23,349 nucleotides of DNA from an uncultured Candidatus Nemicrothrix sp. (lineage in GTDB: Bacteria; Actinomycetota; Acidimicrobiia; Acidimicrobiales; UBA8592), in NCBI GenBank assembly GCA_913046155.1, contig CAJWRY010000009.1, positions 1 to 23,349 of the forward strand, written 5' to 3'. The stretch's first letter is position 1. The number at the start of each line of letters is the position of its first letter. This document shows, piece after piece, positions 8,644-15,785 of this stretch. The notes beneath the pieces are model-generated. The model did no database searches. It saw nothing but the letters and a program-made list of their open reading frames with translations, and was not told where the DNA came from. The position numbers were made by a program, and so were the translations under genes.

Positions 8644-9427
8644 AAGTATTCTGAAATTGTCGGGGGTTAACCTTACCCGAAATGGAAAGCATCTCGTAAG
8701 GGATCTGAATTTTGAGGTCTTTTCAAATCAAAATTGGGTGATTCTAGGTCCAAATGGGTCTGGGAAGACCTCACTTCTCAGAATAGCGTCAATGTTTGAA
8801 CATCCCAGCTCTGGATCTATAACTCTTCTTGAACATACTCTCGGGACGTCTGACATCCGAAGGATACGGCACCTAGTAGGATTTACTGGTCACGGAATCT
8901 CGCAATTGCTTCGCCCTGATTTGAAAACGGAAGACGTAGTAATGACCGCAAAACACGGGGCCCTTGAACCTTGGTGGCATACCTATTCACGTGAGGATAA
9001 ATTGAAAGCCCATAATCATATGGAGATACTTGGAATAAAGCACCTTGCAAAGCAAAGATTTGAAACCCTATCTTCGGGAGAAAAACAAAGAGCACTTTTA
9101 GCTAGAAGCCTGATGAGTGACCCTAAGCTTCTATTACTTGATGAACCTGCATCGGGGCTCGACTTACCAAGTCGCGAGGAATTGATGCAATCATTATCCT
9201 CTCTAGTATCTGAGAGCTTATCTCCACCAGTGGTTATGGTTACCCACCATGTTGAGCAAATTCCTAAAGGTTTCAGCCATATATTATTCCTAAAAGAGGG
9301 CTCAACTATGGAATCTGGACCGATTAGTGAAAAATTAAATTCAGATAATCTCTCTAAATGCTTCGGAATTGATTTAGAAATTAGAGAGTTTAACGGCCGA
9401 TGGAGCGCACAATCAACAATTGGTTAA
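8633..9427 (+). CDS. Solitary ABC ATPase, ModF/YlmA-like (COG1119 type)
   Basis: A 264-residue ATPase domain with no membrane segment: Walker A GPNGSGKTS (39-47), signature LSSGEKQ (from 146), Walker B LLLLDEP (166-172) and an H-loop in MVTHHVEQIPKGFSHILFL. The THHVEEIPxGF segment is characteristic of the COG1119 group (ModF, YlmA), solitary ATPases once labelled molybdenum transport or PhrA; their role is unsettled. The start is taken at ATG 8633, overlapping the previous stop by 11 bases; an upstream ATG at 8582 would add 17 residues that do not look like the family. It is last in a tight three-gene unit with the exporter, but nothing shows that it energises that exporter, which has its own ATPases. 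Its stop shares TTAA with the converging thiamine pyrophosphokinase gene. Confidence 0.85.
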   Translation: MVPESILKLSGVNLTRNGKHLVRDLNFEVFSNQNWVILGPNGSGKTSLLRIASMFEHPSSGSITLLEHTLGTSDIRRIRHLVGFTGHGISQLLRPDLKTEDVVMTAKHGALEPWWHTYSREDKLKAHNHMEILGIKHLAKQRFETLSSGEKQRALLARSLMSDPKLLLLDEPASGLDLPSREELMQSLSSLVSESLSPPVVMVTHHVEQIPKGFSHILFLKEGSTMESGPISEKLNSDNLSKCFGIDLEIREFNGRWSAQSTIG

Positions 9428-10077
9428 TACAAGCCTGATTGCATTACAAACAGCACGCCCTTTTGAACAGAAATATTTCCAAGGCCTTCCACAATTTCGT
9501 TACTTAAACCGCGAGTTGATCCAGGGTTTAAAGTTTCATGATTTAGATTCCATCGAAACCCTGACAAGGTCACACCTTCTGCGACTCCACCGAAAGGAAA
9601 TATCGAAACTAAATTGTTAGCTAACGGCTGTACTACGTAATCATCTCTGACAACTTTGACAAAAGAAGAGCCGACAAAAGCTTTACAAGAGATCATTGAA
9701 GCAACGGTGGAAGCCATAGCCGAAAAAACTCCCCACAGATGATCTACCCGACCAGCACCGGAATCCACAATTGTGACTGATGTGCAAGATCTACTTGCAT
9801 GTAATATCGCCAGTTCTAAGTCAGATTTATCCTTATCTTCCGGAAAGGAAATTATTTGAATAGATTGTTTTTCCACAGTTTCCAGACCGTTTGCTGATAT
9901 TGAATCTAGATCTCCTATAACAATATCTGGCAATATGCCAAGAATTCTGGAGTTGTCAAAGCCTGAATCGACAGCAATAACTTCATCAAATTCTGGAAGG
10001 CAATCTAACACTCGTTTGTCAGGACAGGGTCCACCATTAATTATTAATGCGCTATTTTTCCTAGTGTTATACGACAT
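9424..10077 (-). CDS. Thiamine pyrophosphokinase (thiamine diphosphokinase)
   Basis: A 217-residue cytosolic enzyme that would transfer pyrophosphate from ATP to thiamine, forming thiamine diphosphate. Visible family motifs are GDLDS (55-59) and DKDKSD (81-86) for metal and ATP binding, GAGRVDH (107-113) corresponding to the GGRxDH motif, and STRGLSNE near the C-terminus in the thiamine-binding domain, which follows LSGFRWNL. It is third in a probable operon after the MFS exporter and a 68-residue membrane protein, 19 bases from the latter. Its stop codon overlaps the convergent ABC ATPase by four bases. The product would supply the cofactor needed by MenD further along the window, although that link is only biochemical. 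The family call is fairly firm; the N-terminal half is more diverged than usual. Confidence 0.82.
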   Translation of the reverse strand: MSYNTRKNSALIINGGPCPDKRVLDCLPEFDEVIAVDSGFDNSRILGILPDIVIGDLDSISANGLETVEKQSIQIISFPEDKDKSDLELAILHASRSCTSVTIVDSGAGRVDHLWGVFSAMASTVASMISCKAFVGSSFVKVVRDDYVVQPLANNLVSIFPFGGVAEGVTLSGFRWNLNHETLNPGSTRGLSNEIVEGLGNISVQKGVLFVMQSGLY

Positions 10078-10096
10078 ATTTATATCTGCCTAACCC

Positions 10097-10303
10097 CTAA
10101 TTGGAATCAACTTTATCAGACCGCATAAACAGCCACGCTATGAAAATCCCTACAGCACTTCCCATGACAGAAAATATAAACGAGGTAGATGCAGAAAAAC
10201 CAATAGCAGCAAACAACATTAGAAATGTTATAAAACCTCCTACCCCAGATAGTGGGTAGACAAAACAACCCAAATTTTTGGGTTCAGAATTCGACTCGCC
10301 CAT
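10097..10303 (-). CDS. Small two-helix membrane protein, unknown function
   Basis: A 68-residue protein that I do not recognise. A polar N-terminus (MGESNSEPKN) is followed by two hydrophobic stretches, about 19-38 and 40-61, separated only by a short SASTS-type turn, and a charged tail (RSDKVDSN). It begins five bases after the stop of the MFS gene and ends 19 bases before thiamine pyrophosphokinase, so it is probably co-transcribed with both. No strong ribosome binding site is visible; translation may depend on coupling. The layout resembles small AtpI/AtpZ-like or DUF-type membrane proteins but lacks motifs that would support either. It may be an accessory subunit of the exporter; that is only position-based. 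Confidence 0.6.
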   Translation of the reverse strand: MGESNSEPKNLGCFVYPLSGVGGFITFLMLFAAIGFSASTSFIFSVMGSAVGIFIAWLFMRSDKVDSN

Positions 10304-10308
10304 TAATC

Positions 10309-11958
10309 TCAGGCTCCGTCGAGTCTTCTTTGGGTAACGCGTATTCTATCTTTTTTTCTCGCTCCCTCGATCTCAATATAGGTAGCTATCTCCTCGTATC
10401 GGAGCCCAGTCCTGCTCGATCCCATGATTTCACTGGCTTTAGTTTGTTGCTTCTTTCCTGGAGCCCACAGGACAAAACAAATAGCACCCCCCGCTACAAC
10501 AAAGAGTAACGCCCACAATGAGTCACTCCATCCCTCAGCCACTGAAACAGTTATCTGGTAAAGAAAATTGTCCATAGAGGTTTCTAATGAAGATGCCAGT
10601 TGAGGGGCAATTGCTGGAGATTCTTTTGCCAATTCCAAGATCTCTTGAGGAAATTCCTGAAGCGAATCGATTGAACTGCGGTATCCACTATTGAACATTG
10701 AACCGGCTATTGCTATACCGATTACTGCCCCTAGTTCCCGCAGAACATCGTTGAGGGCAGATGCAACTCCTTGCTTTTCAAAAGGCAACGAAGAAACAAT
10801 TATCTCTGTTGCTGGTGGAGACGCTAATCCGATACCAGCGCCATAGATGACGGCAACTAAAGCGAAATCCAGAAAGCTACTTTCAGAGTGGAATTGTGCA
10901 CCCAGATAAAGAGATACACCAAGTAGGCAAAGGCCCAGAAAACCAACGACTCTGAAACCAAACCTTTTAGTTAGTGGTATTGCTACTAAAGAGGCTGGGA
11001 AAAGACCGATTGCTGTAGGAAGGAAACTCAAACCAGTGTCAAGTGGGCCGAAGCCTAGTACGTACGCAATAAATTGCACAGCAACAAAGAAAAAACCAAA
11101 TGCCACAGTGAATTGCACAAGCAATGATAGGGATCCTGACCGGACCGACCTGTCTTTAAAAACGAACACATCTAATAAAGGCCTTCTTGTTTTTGACTCC
11201 CAGATGACAAAAGCTACGAGAAATATTCCCCCTGCTATAAAGCAACTTAGGATAAGTGCAGAGTCCCAACCTTTAATGGGGCCTTCCATTATTGCGAAGA
11301 CAATTCCACCTATTGCAAGCAGCGATAGGAGGGAACCTAAAGGGTCAAGGTTTGATTTCTCAGGGGAAGATGAATTTGGTAGGCAAATCGAACAGAAAAG
11401 AAGAATCGCAGCTGAGAGAATGCTCATGACGAGAAAAACTGACTCCCACGAGTAGTTCTCGATTAATGCCCCAGAGAGAAGAACTCCTGATAGCCCTCCG
11501 AAAAACACAGACGCTGTCCAAATTGCAACTCCGCGTTCTTTCTTGTCAGGAGGCAACGTCGTAGTTATTGTAGATAATGTCGCAGGAAAAATAAAAGCTG
11601 CACCAATACCGCTGAGTGCGCGAAATGCTATGACCAACCTAGCTTCATTTTGTTCAATGAAATCCAAATGTTCCGTAAAAAGAGTTGCAGCATTTGCGAT
11701 GCAAAGAATAGTTACCCCGAGAAGCAACATGGATCTGCGGCCAAATTTGTCGCCCAGAGCACCCGCAGGAAGAAGGAGTGAGGCTAGAAAAAAGGCGTAT
11801 ATATCTACCATCCATTGAACATCGGATTGGCTGGCTCCTAACTCTCTCGATAACTCAGGCAAAGCAACGTTCAAGGATGAGATATTCGCTACCACCAGTA
11901 CCGCTGCTAGAACTGTAGCCGCAAGAGTTAAGGTAGAGTTTGCTCTTAGTGCCCTCAT
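10309..11958 (-). CDS. MFS drug exporter, DHA2 (14-helix) family
   Basis: A 549-residue transporter of the EmrB/QacA/DHA2 type, which exports drugs or other organic ions against a proton gradient. The sequence shows about 14 hydrophobic helices, an opening LAATVLAAVLVVANISSLNVALPEL in two adjoining parts (helix 1 and the NVALPEL motif), QWMVDIYAFFLASLLLPAG, and the loop 2-3 motif A GALGDKFGRRS. After the last helix there is a hydrophilic tail of about 50 residues, longer than usual. The start is placed at ATG 11958; an in-frame TTG at 11964 lies nearer the GGGAG at 11969-11973 and cannot be excluded. It heads a likely operon with the 68-residue protein and thiamine pyrophosphokinase and is divergent from the VOC gene. 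Substrate cannot be inferred. Confidence 0.9.
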   Translation of the reverse strand: MRALRANSTLTLAATVLAAVLVVANISSLNVALPELSRELGASQSDVQWMVDIYAFFLASLLLPAGALGDKFGRRSMLLLGVTILCIANAATLFTEHLDFIEQNEARLVIAFRALSGIGAAFIFPATLSTITTTLPPDKKERGVAIWTASVFFGGLSGVLLSGALIENYSWESVFLVMSILSAAILLFCSICLPNSSSPEKSNLDPLGSLLSLLAIGGIVFAIMEGPIKGWDSALILSCFIAGGIFLVAFVIWESKTRRPLLDVFVFKDRSVRSGSLSLLVQFTVAFGFFFVAVQFIAYVLGFGPLDTGLSFLPTAIGLFPASLVAIPLTKRFGFRVVGFLGLCLLGVSLYLGAQFHSESSFLDFALVAVIYGAGIGLASPPATEIIVSSLPFEKQGVASALNDVLRELGAVIGIAIAGSMFNSGYRSSIDSLQEFPQEILELAKESPAIAPQLASSLETSMDNFLYQITVSVAEGWSDSLWALLFVVAGGAICFVLWAPGKKQQTKASEIMGSSRTGLRYEEIATYIEIEGARKKDRIRVTQRRLDGA

Positions 11959-12032
11959 TATCAATAGTCTCCCAACTCGTGTTTCCTATTTGGTGGATGA
12001 TTAGTTGAAACCCACTATTGCTACGTTACTGC

Positions 12033-12038
12033 TACTTT
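12033..12038 (+). promoter_or_regulatory. -10 element for leaderless VOC-family gene
   Basis: TACTTT, six bases (GATTAC), then GTG at 12045. This geometry is the reason for choosing GTG 12045 over the in-frame TTG at 12018, which has neither a ribosome binding site nor a -10 element at this spacing. Confidence 0.4.
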
Positions 12039-12044
12039 GATTAC

Positions 12045-12692
12045 GTGGTCCCTAAACGTCAACTGACAGAAATCAACTTAAGCGAAGATGTATTGCCTTG
12101 GGAGAGAATCGGTTTCAATATCTTCACAGAAAATTCGGCTCGGTCAATTCTCATAGGAAAAACAAAATTGTGCTTTGAGAAAATTGATGCTGTTGAAGGC
12201 ATCGCCTCTGTCCATGTTGAGGGGATCAAGAAGAACGTGGACTCGCTGAAATTCAATCCAACGACCCTTTCAACCAGCAAAATTGAAGCGTCCTTTCATC
12301 CCAACAGAATAGAAAGAATAGATCATTTGGTAGTCACGACACCCGACTGCGACAAAACGACAAAGGCGCTCGTAGAAGCAGGCATAACACTTAGTGGGAT
12401 TCGTACATTCGGAAATTCCCCAAATCAGACACGCCAATCGTTCTTTTGGTTAGGCGATGTCATACTTGAACTGGTTGGGCCACATCAGGTCACAAACGCT
12501 GGCAACCCACTATTTTGGGGGCTAGCACTAGTTTCTTCAAATATTAAAGAAACCGTGAACTACCTTGGGGACCTGTGCACTCCATTGAAAGATGCTATCC
12601 AACCTGGACGGCAGATAACGACAGTGAAGACACGAGACTTATCTATAGGGGTTTCAATAGCAATCATGTCCCCTCATGTAAGTGCTACCTAA
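12045..12692 (+). CDS. VOC-family (glyoxalase-like) protein
   Basis: A 215-residue soluble protein with glyoxalase/VOC-type features: IDHLVVTTPDCDKTTKALVEAG begins a betaalpha-beta module (seen in two adjoining parts), followed by RQSFFWLGDVILELVGP, FWGLALVSSNIKETVNYLG and a C-terminal QPGRQITTV...SIAIMSPH. These segments recall a group of actinobacterial proteins of this size. The first 90 residues are a weaker half-module. The histidine of IDHLVV and the glutamate of LELVGP are the expected metal ligands of VOC enzymes. Substrate is unknown. It is followed after 42 bases by an SDR gene that has its own promoter. The start is uncertain: GTG 12045 is preferred because of the upstream -10 element, TTG 12018 adds nine residues. 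Confidence 0.72.
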   Translation: MVPKRQLTEINLSEDVLPWERIGFNIFTENSARSILIGKTKLCFEKIDAVEGIASVHVEGIKKNVDSLKFNPTTLSTSKIEASFHPNRIERIDHLVVTTPDCDKTTKALVEAGITLSGIRTFGNSPNQTRQSFFWLGDVILELVGPHQVTNAGNPLFWGLALVSSNIKETVNYLGDLCTPLKDAIQPGRQITTVKTRDLSIGVSIAIMSPHVSAT

Positions 12693-12722
12693 ACGCATTG
12701 TGGACTGGGCTTAAGTTTAGAT

Positions 12723-12728
12723 TAATAT
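12723..12728 (+). promoter_or_regulatory. -10 element for leaderless SDR gene
   Basis: TAATAT, six bases (ATTTAA), then ATG at 12735. A TTGTGG at 12698-12703 could be a weak -35 with a 19-base spacer. No ribosome binding site precedes the ATG. Confidence 0.55.
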
Positions 12729-12734
12729 ATTTAA

Positions 12735-13493
12735 ATGAAAACAGCGAAACTCTTTGACCTCTCCGGTAAGGTCGCCGTGATTACAGGAAGCGGAAAAGGA
12801 ATAGGCAAAGGGATAGCGAAATTACTCTCTGAATCTGGAGCAAAAGTCGTGCTTTGTTCCCGCACTAAAGAAGACGTAGAGGAAGTAGCTCGAGAGATCA
12901 CCGGTAATGGAGGGACTGCGTTCCCCACCGTATGTGATGTCACGATTGATGATCAGTTAGTATCACTCGCAGACTCGGCTATTTCGGAGTTTGGGGCAAT
13001 TGATATCTGGGTTAACAATGTCGGGGGAAGTACAGGCCGGTCTAGCCTTAAGGAGCTCTCGCGATCTGACTGGGATAGAACAATAGCGTTGACCCTAACA
13101 TCAGTTTTCGTAGGTTGTCAGGTAGCTGCTAGAAACATGCAAAGCGGCTCAATTATAAATATTTCTTCCCGTTCTTCATGGGGTGCTGTTCCAAATAATT
13201 CTCATTATGCGGCGGCAAAAGCTGGAGTGAATGTCCTAACCGCCAGTTTGGCTCACGAACTAGGTCCAGATATCAGATGCAATGCAGTAGCCTCGGGCGC
13301 CGTTCCAACAGATATTTTCTTCAAAGTCATGAAAATGCAACCTGAAGATTTGCCACAATATGCAAAAGATACAGGGGTTCCTCTAGAACGGTTAGGCACA
13401 CCTAAAGATATAGCTGGAGCAGTACTTTTCTTATGCTCCGAGGCTTCATCATGGATGACCGGAGAGGTTATAACCGTTAGCGGAGGACGTTAA
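12735..13493 (+). CDS. Short-chain dehydrogenase/reductase (FabG-like classical SDR)
   Basis: A 252-residue classical SDR oxidoreductase. Cofactor loop TGSGKGIG at 17-24, CSRTKED after the second strand (the arginine suggests NADP(H)), NNVG at 94-97 (NNAG in most), catalytic serine in NISS (about 144-145), Y158 and K162 in YAAAK, and a C-terminal WMTGEVITVSGG typical of the family. The protein would oxidise or reduce a small alcohol or ketone; the substrate cannot be named. It follows the VOC gene by 42 bases, but the TAATAT six bases before its start suggests separate transcription. Its TAA stop overlaps the stop of the converging amidohydrolase in the shared bases TTAA. Confidence 0.92.
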   Translation: MKTAKLFDLSGKVAVITGSGKGIGKGIAKLLSESGAKVVLCSRTKEDVEEVAREITGNGGTAFPTVCDVTIDDQLVSLADSAISEFGAIDIWVNNVGGSTGRSSLKELSRSDWDRTIALTLTSVFVGCQVAARNMQSGSIINISSRSSWGAVPNNSHYAAAKAGVNVLTASLAHELGPDIRCNAVASGAVPTDIFFKVMKMQPEDLPQYAKDTGVPLERLGTPKDIAGAVLFLCSEASSWMTGEVITVSGGR

Positions 13494-14680
13494 CGAAGCG
13501 GTTTCGGCTCGTTTAACTCCGTAACGTTATCTAGCAAAATTTTCTTTTGGTCCTCCACTGAAAACTCTTTTAATTCCATAACGTAATCTAGTGGCGCAGG
13601 CATTCCTTCTATATGAGGCCAATCAGATCCGAATACAACTCTGTCAGGTCCCATTAGATCTGCGACTTCATAGGGGTCATCTTCCCAAAATGGGTTTATC
13701 CATACATGTTGTTTAAAAAGTTCCAGAGGATCCTCTTTGAACCAACCCATGAGTTTATTTTTCTGTTGAGGTAATTTTCGGAAAAGGTCCGGCAAGAAAC
13801 TTGAACCGTTTTCGACAGACACAATTCGCAAATTAGGGAAACGTTCGTACATCTTTTGAAGTGACATGGTCATAAGCCAATCCAAGGCAGCTCTTTCAAT
13901 ATTGAATGCTTTGATTGATGGTGAGTAAGAGGCACCGCCACCAAAATTTGCTCCGAATCCATCCTCAGCGTAGCCCTGAGAAGAATAGCCACTATCCCCT
14001 GCATGTATGACTAATGGAATGCCCGATTCGTTCAACAAATTCCAAAAGGGGTCAAACATGCTATCTGCGGGCGACTTATAACCATCAGCAGTCAAGACTG
14101 CTGCAGGCCTAATACAAATTACTTTGGCATTGTTTGCAAGGGCTGATTTAAGCTCCTCGACGGCAAAATCAACGTCGCATAAACTGATATAGGGCGCTGC
14201 GAATATTGTGTCTTGGTAGTTAAATCCCCAATCCTCATTCAACCATTTATTGAATGCACGAAATAATACTTTGACAGCCTCAATATCTTCTTTAAGGAGT
14301 TCCTCATAGAGCACACCTAGCGTAGGAAACAGCCAAACTGCTGAGAGGCCTTGTTGCCTGATCTTGTCAACCCTTGCGTCTTTATTCATGTATTCTTGAG
14401 GGAGTGGCTCTCTATCTTTGAGCATTTCAAGAGGTGATTTCCCAGTCGGGTTACCTCTGAAATACTCATGAAGGGCACCTGGTTTTGCTATTGGGTCCCA
14501 TGTAGGGTTCGCAACTGCTGAACTTAACTTACCACCAACGATGTGATGCCTCCTGCCGTTAATTTCACACCATTGGACACAACGTCGTTGCCACTCTCGC
14601 GGGACATGGCGTGTGAATGCATCCTCAGCTTCATAATAGTGATTATCGCAATCAAAAGGAAGGTAGTTTAATTCGTCCAT
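13490..14680 (-). CDS. Amidohydrolase family 2 (COG2159-type) metal-dependent hydrolase
   Basis: A 396-residue TIM-barrel amidohydrolase of the Amidohydro_2/COG2159 group, which includes ACMSD and related decarboxylases and hydrolases. Visible features are DCDNHYYE near the N-terminus (D10, D12, H14; the group uses DxDNHYYE here), IPLVIHAGDS with H226, IVSVENG with E290 and VVFGSDWPHIEG with D353 and H356. The pattern is the actinobacterial form often annotated simply as amidohydrolase; substrate is unknown. The ATG at 14680 has TAAAGT six bases upstream and a GAGG that is too close for a normal ribosome binding site, so it may be leaderless. It is 47 bases downstream of the truncated haemoglobin gene and converges on the SDR gene. 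Confidence 0.88.
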   Translation of the reverse strand: MDELNYLPFDCDNHYYEAEDAFTRHVPREWQRRCVQWCEINGRRHHIVGGKLSSAVANPTWDPIAKPGALHEYFRGNPTGKSPLEMLKDREPLPQEYMNKDARVDKIRQQGLSAVWLFPTLGVLYEELLKEDIEAVKVLFRAFNKWLNEDWGFNYQDTIFAAPYISLCDVDFAVEELKSALANNAKVICIRPAAVLTADGYKSPADSMFDPFWNLLNESGIPLVIHAGDSGYSSQGYAEDGFGANFGGGASYSPSIKAFNIERAALDWLMTMSLQKMYERFPNLRIVSVENGSSFLPDLFRKLPQQKNKLMGWFKEDPLELFKQHVWINPFWEDDPYEVADLMGPDRVVFGSDWPHIEGMPAPLDYVMELKEFSVEDQKKILLDNVTELNEPKPLR

Positions 14681-14686
14681 AACCTC

Positions 14687-14692
14687 ACTTTA
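14687..14692 (-). promoter_or_regulatory. -10 element for leaderless amidohydrolase gene
   Basis: TAAAGT on the minus strand, six bases (GAGGTT), then ATG at 14680. It lies in the 47-base gap after the haemoglobin gene, implying separate initiation. Confidence 0.45.
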
Positions 14693-14727
14693 GCCCAACC
14701 AATGCGCGGTCCTCCAAACATAACCAT

Positions 14728-15126
14728 TCATTCTGAAATAACATTCTTCATGTGTTCGGCAGCCATTAGAAAATATTCGACCATTGCCTCTTCGATCTCT
14801 TTGGCTGGTTGCATCTGATCAAGGGCGAAACGCATACTTGCCAGCCAGGACTCTTTTTGATCGTCACCAATGACATATGGTGCATGTCTCATCCTAAGTC
14901 TGGGGTGACCGCGCCTTTCTGAGTATGAAGAAGGCCCGCCCCAATACTGAATCAGGAAATCTGCTGTATTTTTCTTAGAGTCAGTCAGGTCATCTGGGTA
15001 AAGATTACGTATTTCATCCCTACGAATGACGTCTTCGTAGAAGAAGTCAAGCAATTGATAGAACCATGCGCTTCCTCCAACACGGTCGAACACAGTGTCG
15101 CCCTTTCCAACCCAATTTACTTTCAC
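14728..15126 (-). CDS. glbO: Truncated haemoglobin, group II (GlbO type)
   Basis: A 132-residue haem protein matching actinobacterial GlbO, which binds O2 and is proposed to act in oxygen or NO/peroxide chemistry. Aligning by eye to M. tuberculosis GlbO gives Tyr B10 = Y30, Tyr CD1 = Y43, proximal His F8 = H81 in GHPRLRMRHAPY, and Trp G8 = W94; the offsets are constant at six to seven residues. YWGGP at 61-65 is the group signature. It starts with GTG at 15126, 22 bases after the LOG-family stop, and has TAAAAT six bases before that GTG, so it probably has its own leaderless transcript. All key haem-pocket residues are present. Confidence 0.93.
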   Translation of the reverse strand: MKVNWVGKGDTVFDRVGGSAWFYQLLDFFYEDVIRRDEIRNLYPDDLTDSKKNTADFLIQYWGGPSSYSERRGHPRLRMRHAPYVIGDDQKESWLASMRFALDQMQPAKEIEEAMVEYFLMAAEHMKNVISE

Positions 15127-15132
15127 ATTATT

Positions 15133-15138
15133 ATTTTA
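15133..15138 (-). promoter_or_regulatory. -10 element for leaderless glbO
   Basis: TAAAAT on the minus strand, six bases (AATAAT), then GTG at 15126. An ATGACA at 15154-15159 on the minus strand is a possible but short-spaced -35 element. Confidence 0.55.
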
Positions 15139-15148
15139 GGTTGAAAAT

Positions 15149-15727
15149 TTATGTGTCATTGTTTGATTGAGGGATTTTCATCGCTAATTCGATTGCTTTA
15201 TCAACAGTGTAAGCACTGCAAACTATCTCTCGACTCTTTTGGCTAACGAACCCAGTTGCGACCTGATAGTCAAGGAATCTGATCATGTCTTGCCAAAATT
15301 CTCCATTATCAAGAAGCACTACGGGTTTATATATTCCATTACGATGCATTCCAAGCTTCGTCCATGTAGCCGCCTCAAATACCTCTTCTAACGTCCCCAT
15401 TCCTCCTGGTAGAGCTATAAAAGCATCAGCAAGGTCATACATTGTTCGCTTCCGTTCGTGCATATCGGTTGTCACAATAAGGGAGTTCACTCCCGGATGA
15501 GCTATCTCACGATCAGCTAATGATTCGGGGATTACGCCTATAACCTCACCTTGGTTTTGAAGGGCTGCATCAGCTACCTGCCCCATAAGCCCAACCTGTG
15601 CACCACCATATATGAGGCCTAAACCCTTCTTTGCAATTTTTGCTCCGAGTTCCTTTGCAAGCTTTTGGAACTCCTCATTAGTACCTTCTTTCGAAGCACA
15701 AAAGACGCATATTTTTTGATTGATCAC
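15149..15727 (-). CDS. LOG-family protein (cytokinin riboside 5'-monophosphate phosphoribohydrolase type)
   Basis: A 192-residue Rossmann-like protein of the LOG/TIGR00730 family, enzymes that hydrolyse nucleoside 5'-monophosphates (AMP or cytokinin precursors) to base and ribose 5-phosphate. It shows IYGGAQVGLMGQVADAAL (39-56), the ERKRTM segment (91-96) with the catalytic arginine, and the signature PGGMGTLEE (107-115). Bacterial members are often called putative lysine decarboxylase, which is misleading because that refers to a motif and not an activity. It starts with GTG at 15727 with TAGTTT six bases before it. It is divergent from menE and is followed by the haemoglobin gene. The physiological substrate is not clear. 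Confidence 0.9.
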   Translation of the reverse strand: MINQKICVFCASKEGTNEEFQKLAKELGAKIAKKGLGLIYGGAQVGLMGQVADAALQNQGEVIGVIPESLADREIAHPGVNSLIVTTDMHERKRTMYDLADAFIALPGGMGTLEEVFEAATWTKLGMHRNGIYKPVVLLDNGEFWQDMIRFLDYQVATGFVSQKSREIVCSAYTVDKAIELAMKIPQSNNDT

Positions 15728-15733
15728 TTCACC

Positions 15734-15739
15734 AAACTA
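15734..15739 (-). promoter_or_regulatory. -10 element for leaderless LOG-family gene
   Basis: TAGTTT on the minus strand, six bases (GGTGAA), then GTG at 15727. It lies in the 58-base region shared with the divergent menE promoter. Confidence 0.5.
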
Positions 15740-15742
15740 CAT

Positions 15743-15770
15743 GAATTTACATTGTTAATCTCTTAAATTC
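15743..15770. repeat. Inverted repeat between LOG gene and menE
   Basis: GAATTTA (15743-15749) and its exact complement TAAATTC (15764-15770) flank a 14-base centre. It covers the -35 zone of both divergent promoters, so it could be an operator. The arms are AT-rich and could arise by chance in this region. Confidence 0.3.
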
Positions 15771-15779
15771 TGGCAATAT
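15752..15779 (+). promoter_or_regulatory. Promoter of menE
   Basis: TTGTTA (15752-15757), 16-base spacer, CAATAT (15774-15779), six bases (AGAAAC), then ATG at 15786. The -10 has one mismatch to TANNNT. No ribosome binding site is present, so the message would be leaderless. Confidence 0.5.
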
Positions 15780-15785
15780 AGAAAC

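Noticed and set aside
8633..9427. Treating the third ATPase as a molybdate importer subunit
   Set aside because: The ModF-like motif does not imply molybdate transport and no permease or binding protein is present.
15149..15727. Lysine decarboxylase annotation for the LOG-family protein
   Set aside because: PGGMGTLEE is the LOG phosphoribohydrolase signature; the decarboxylase name is a legacy label.
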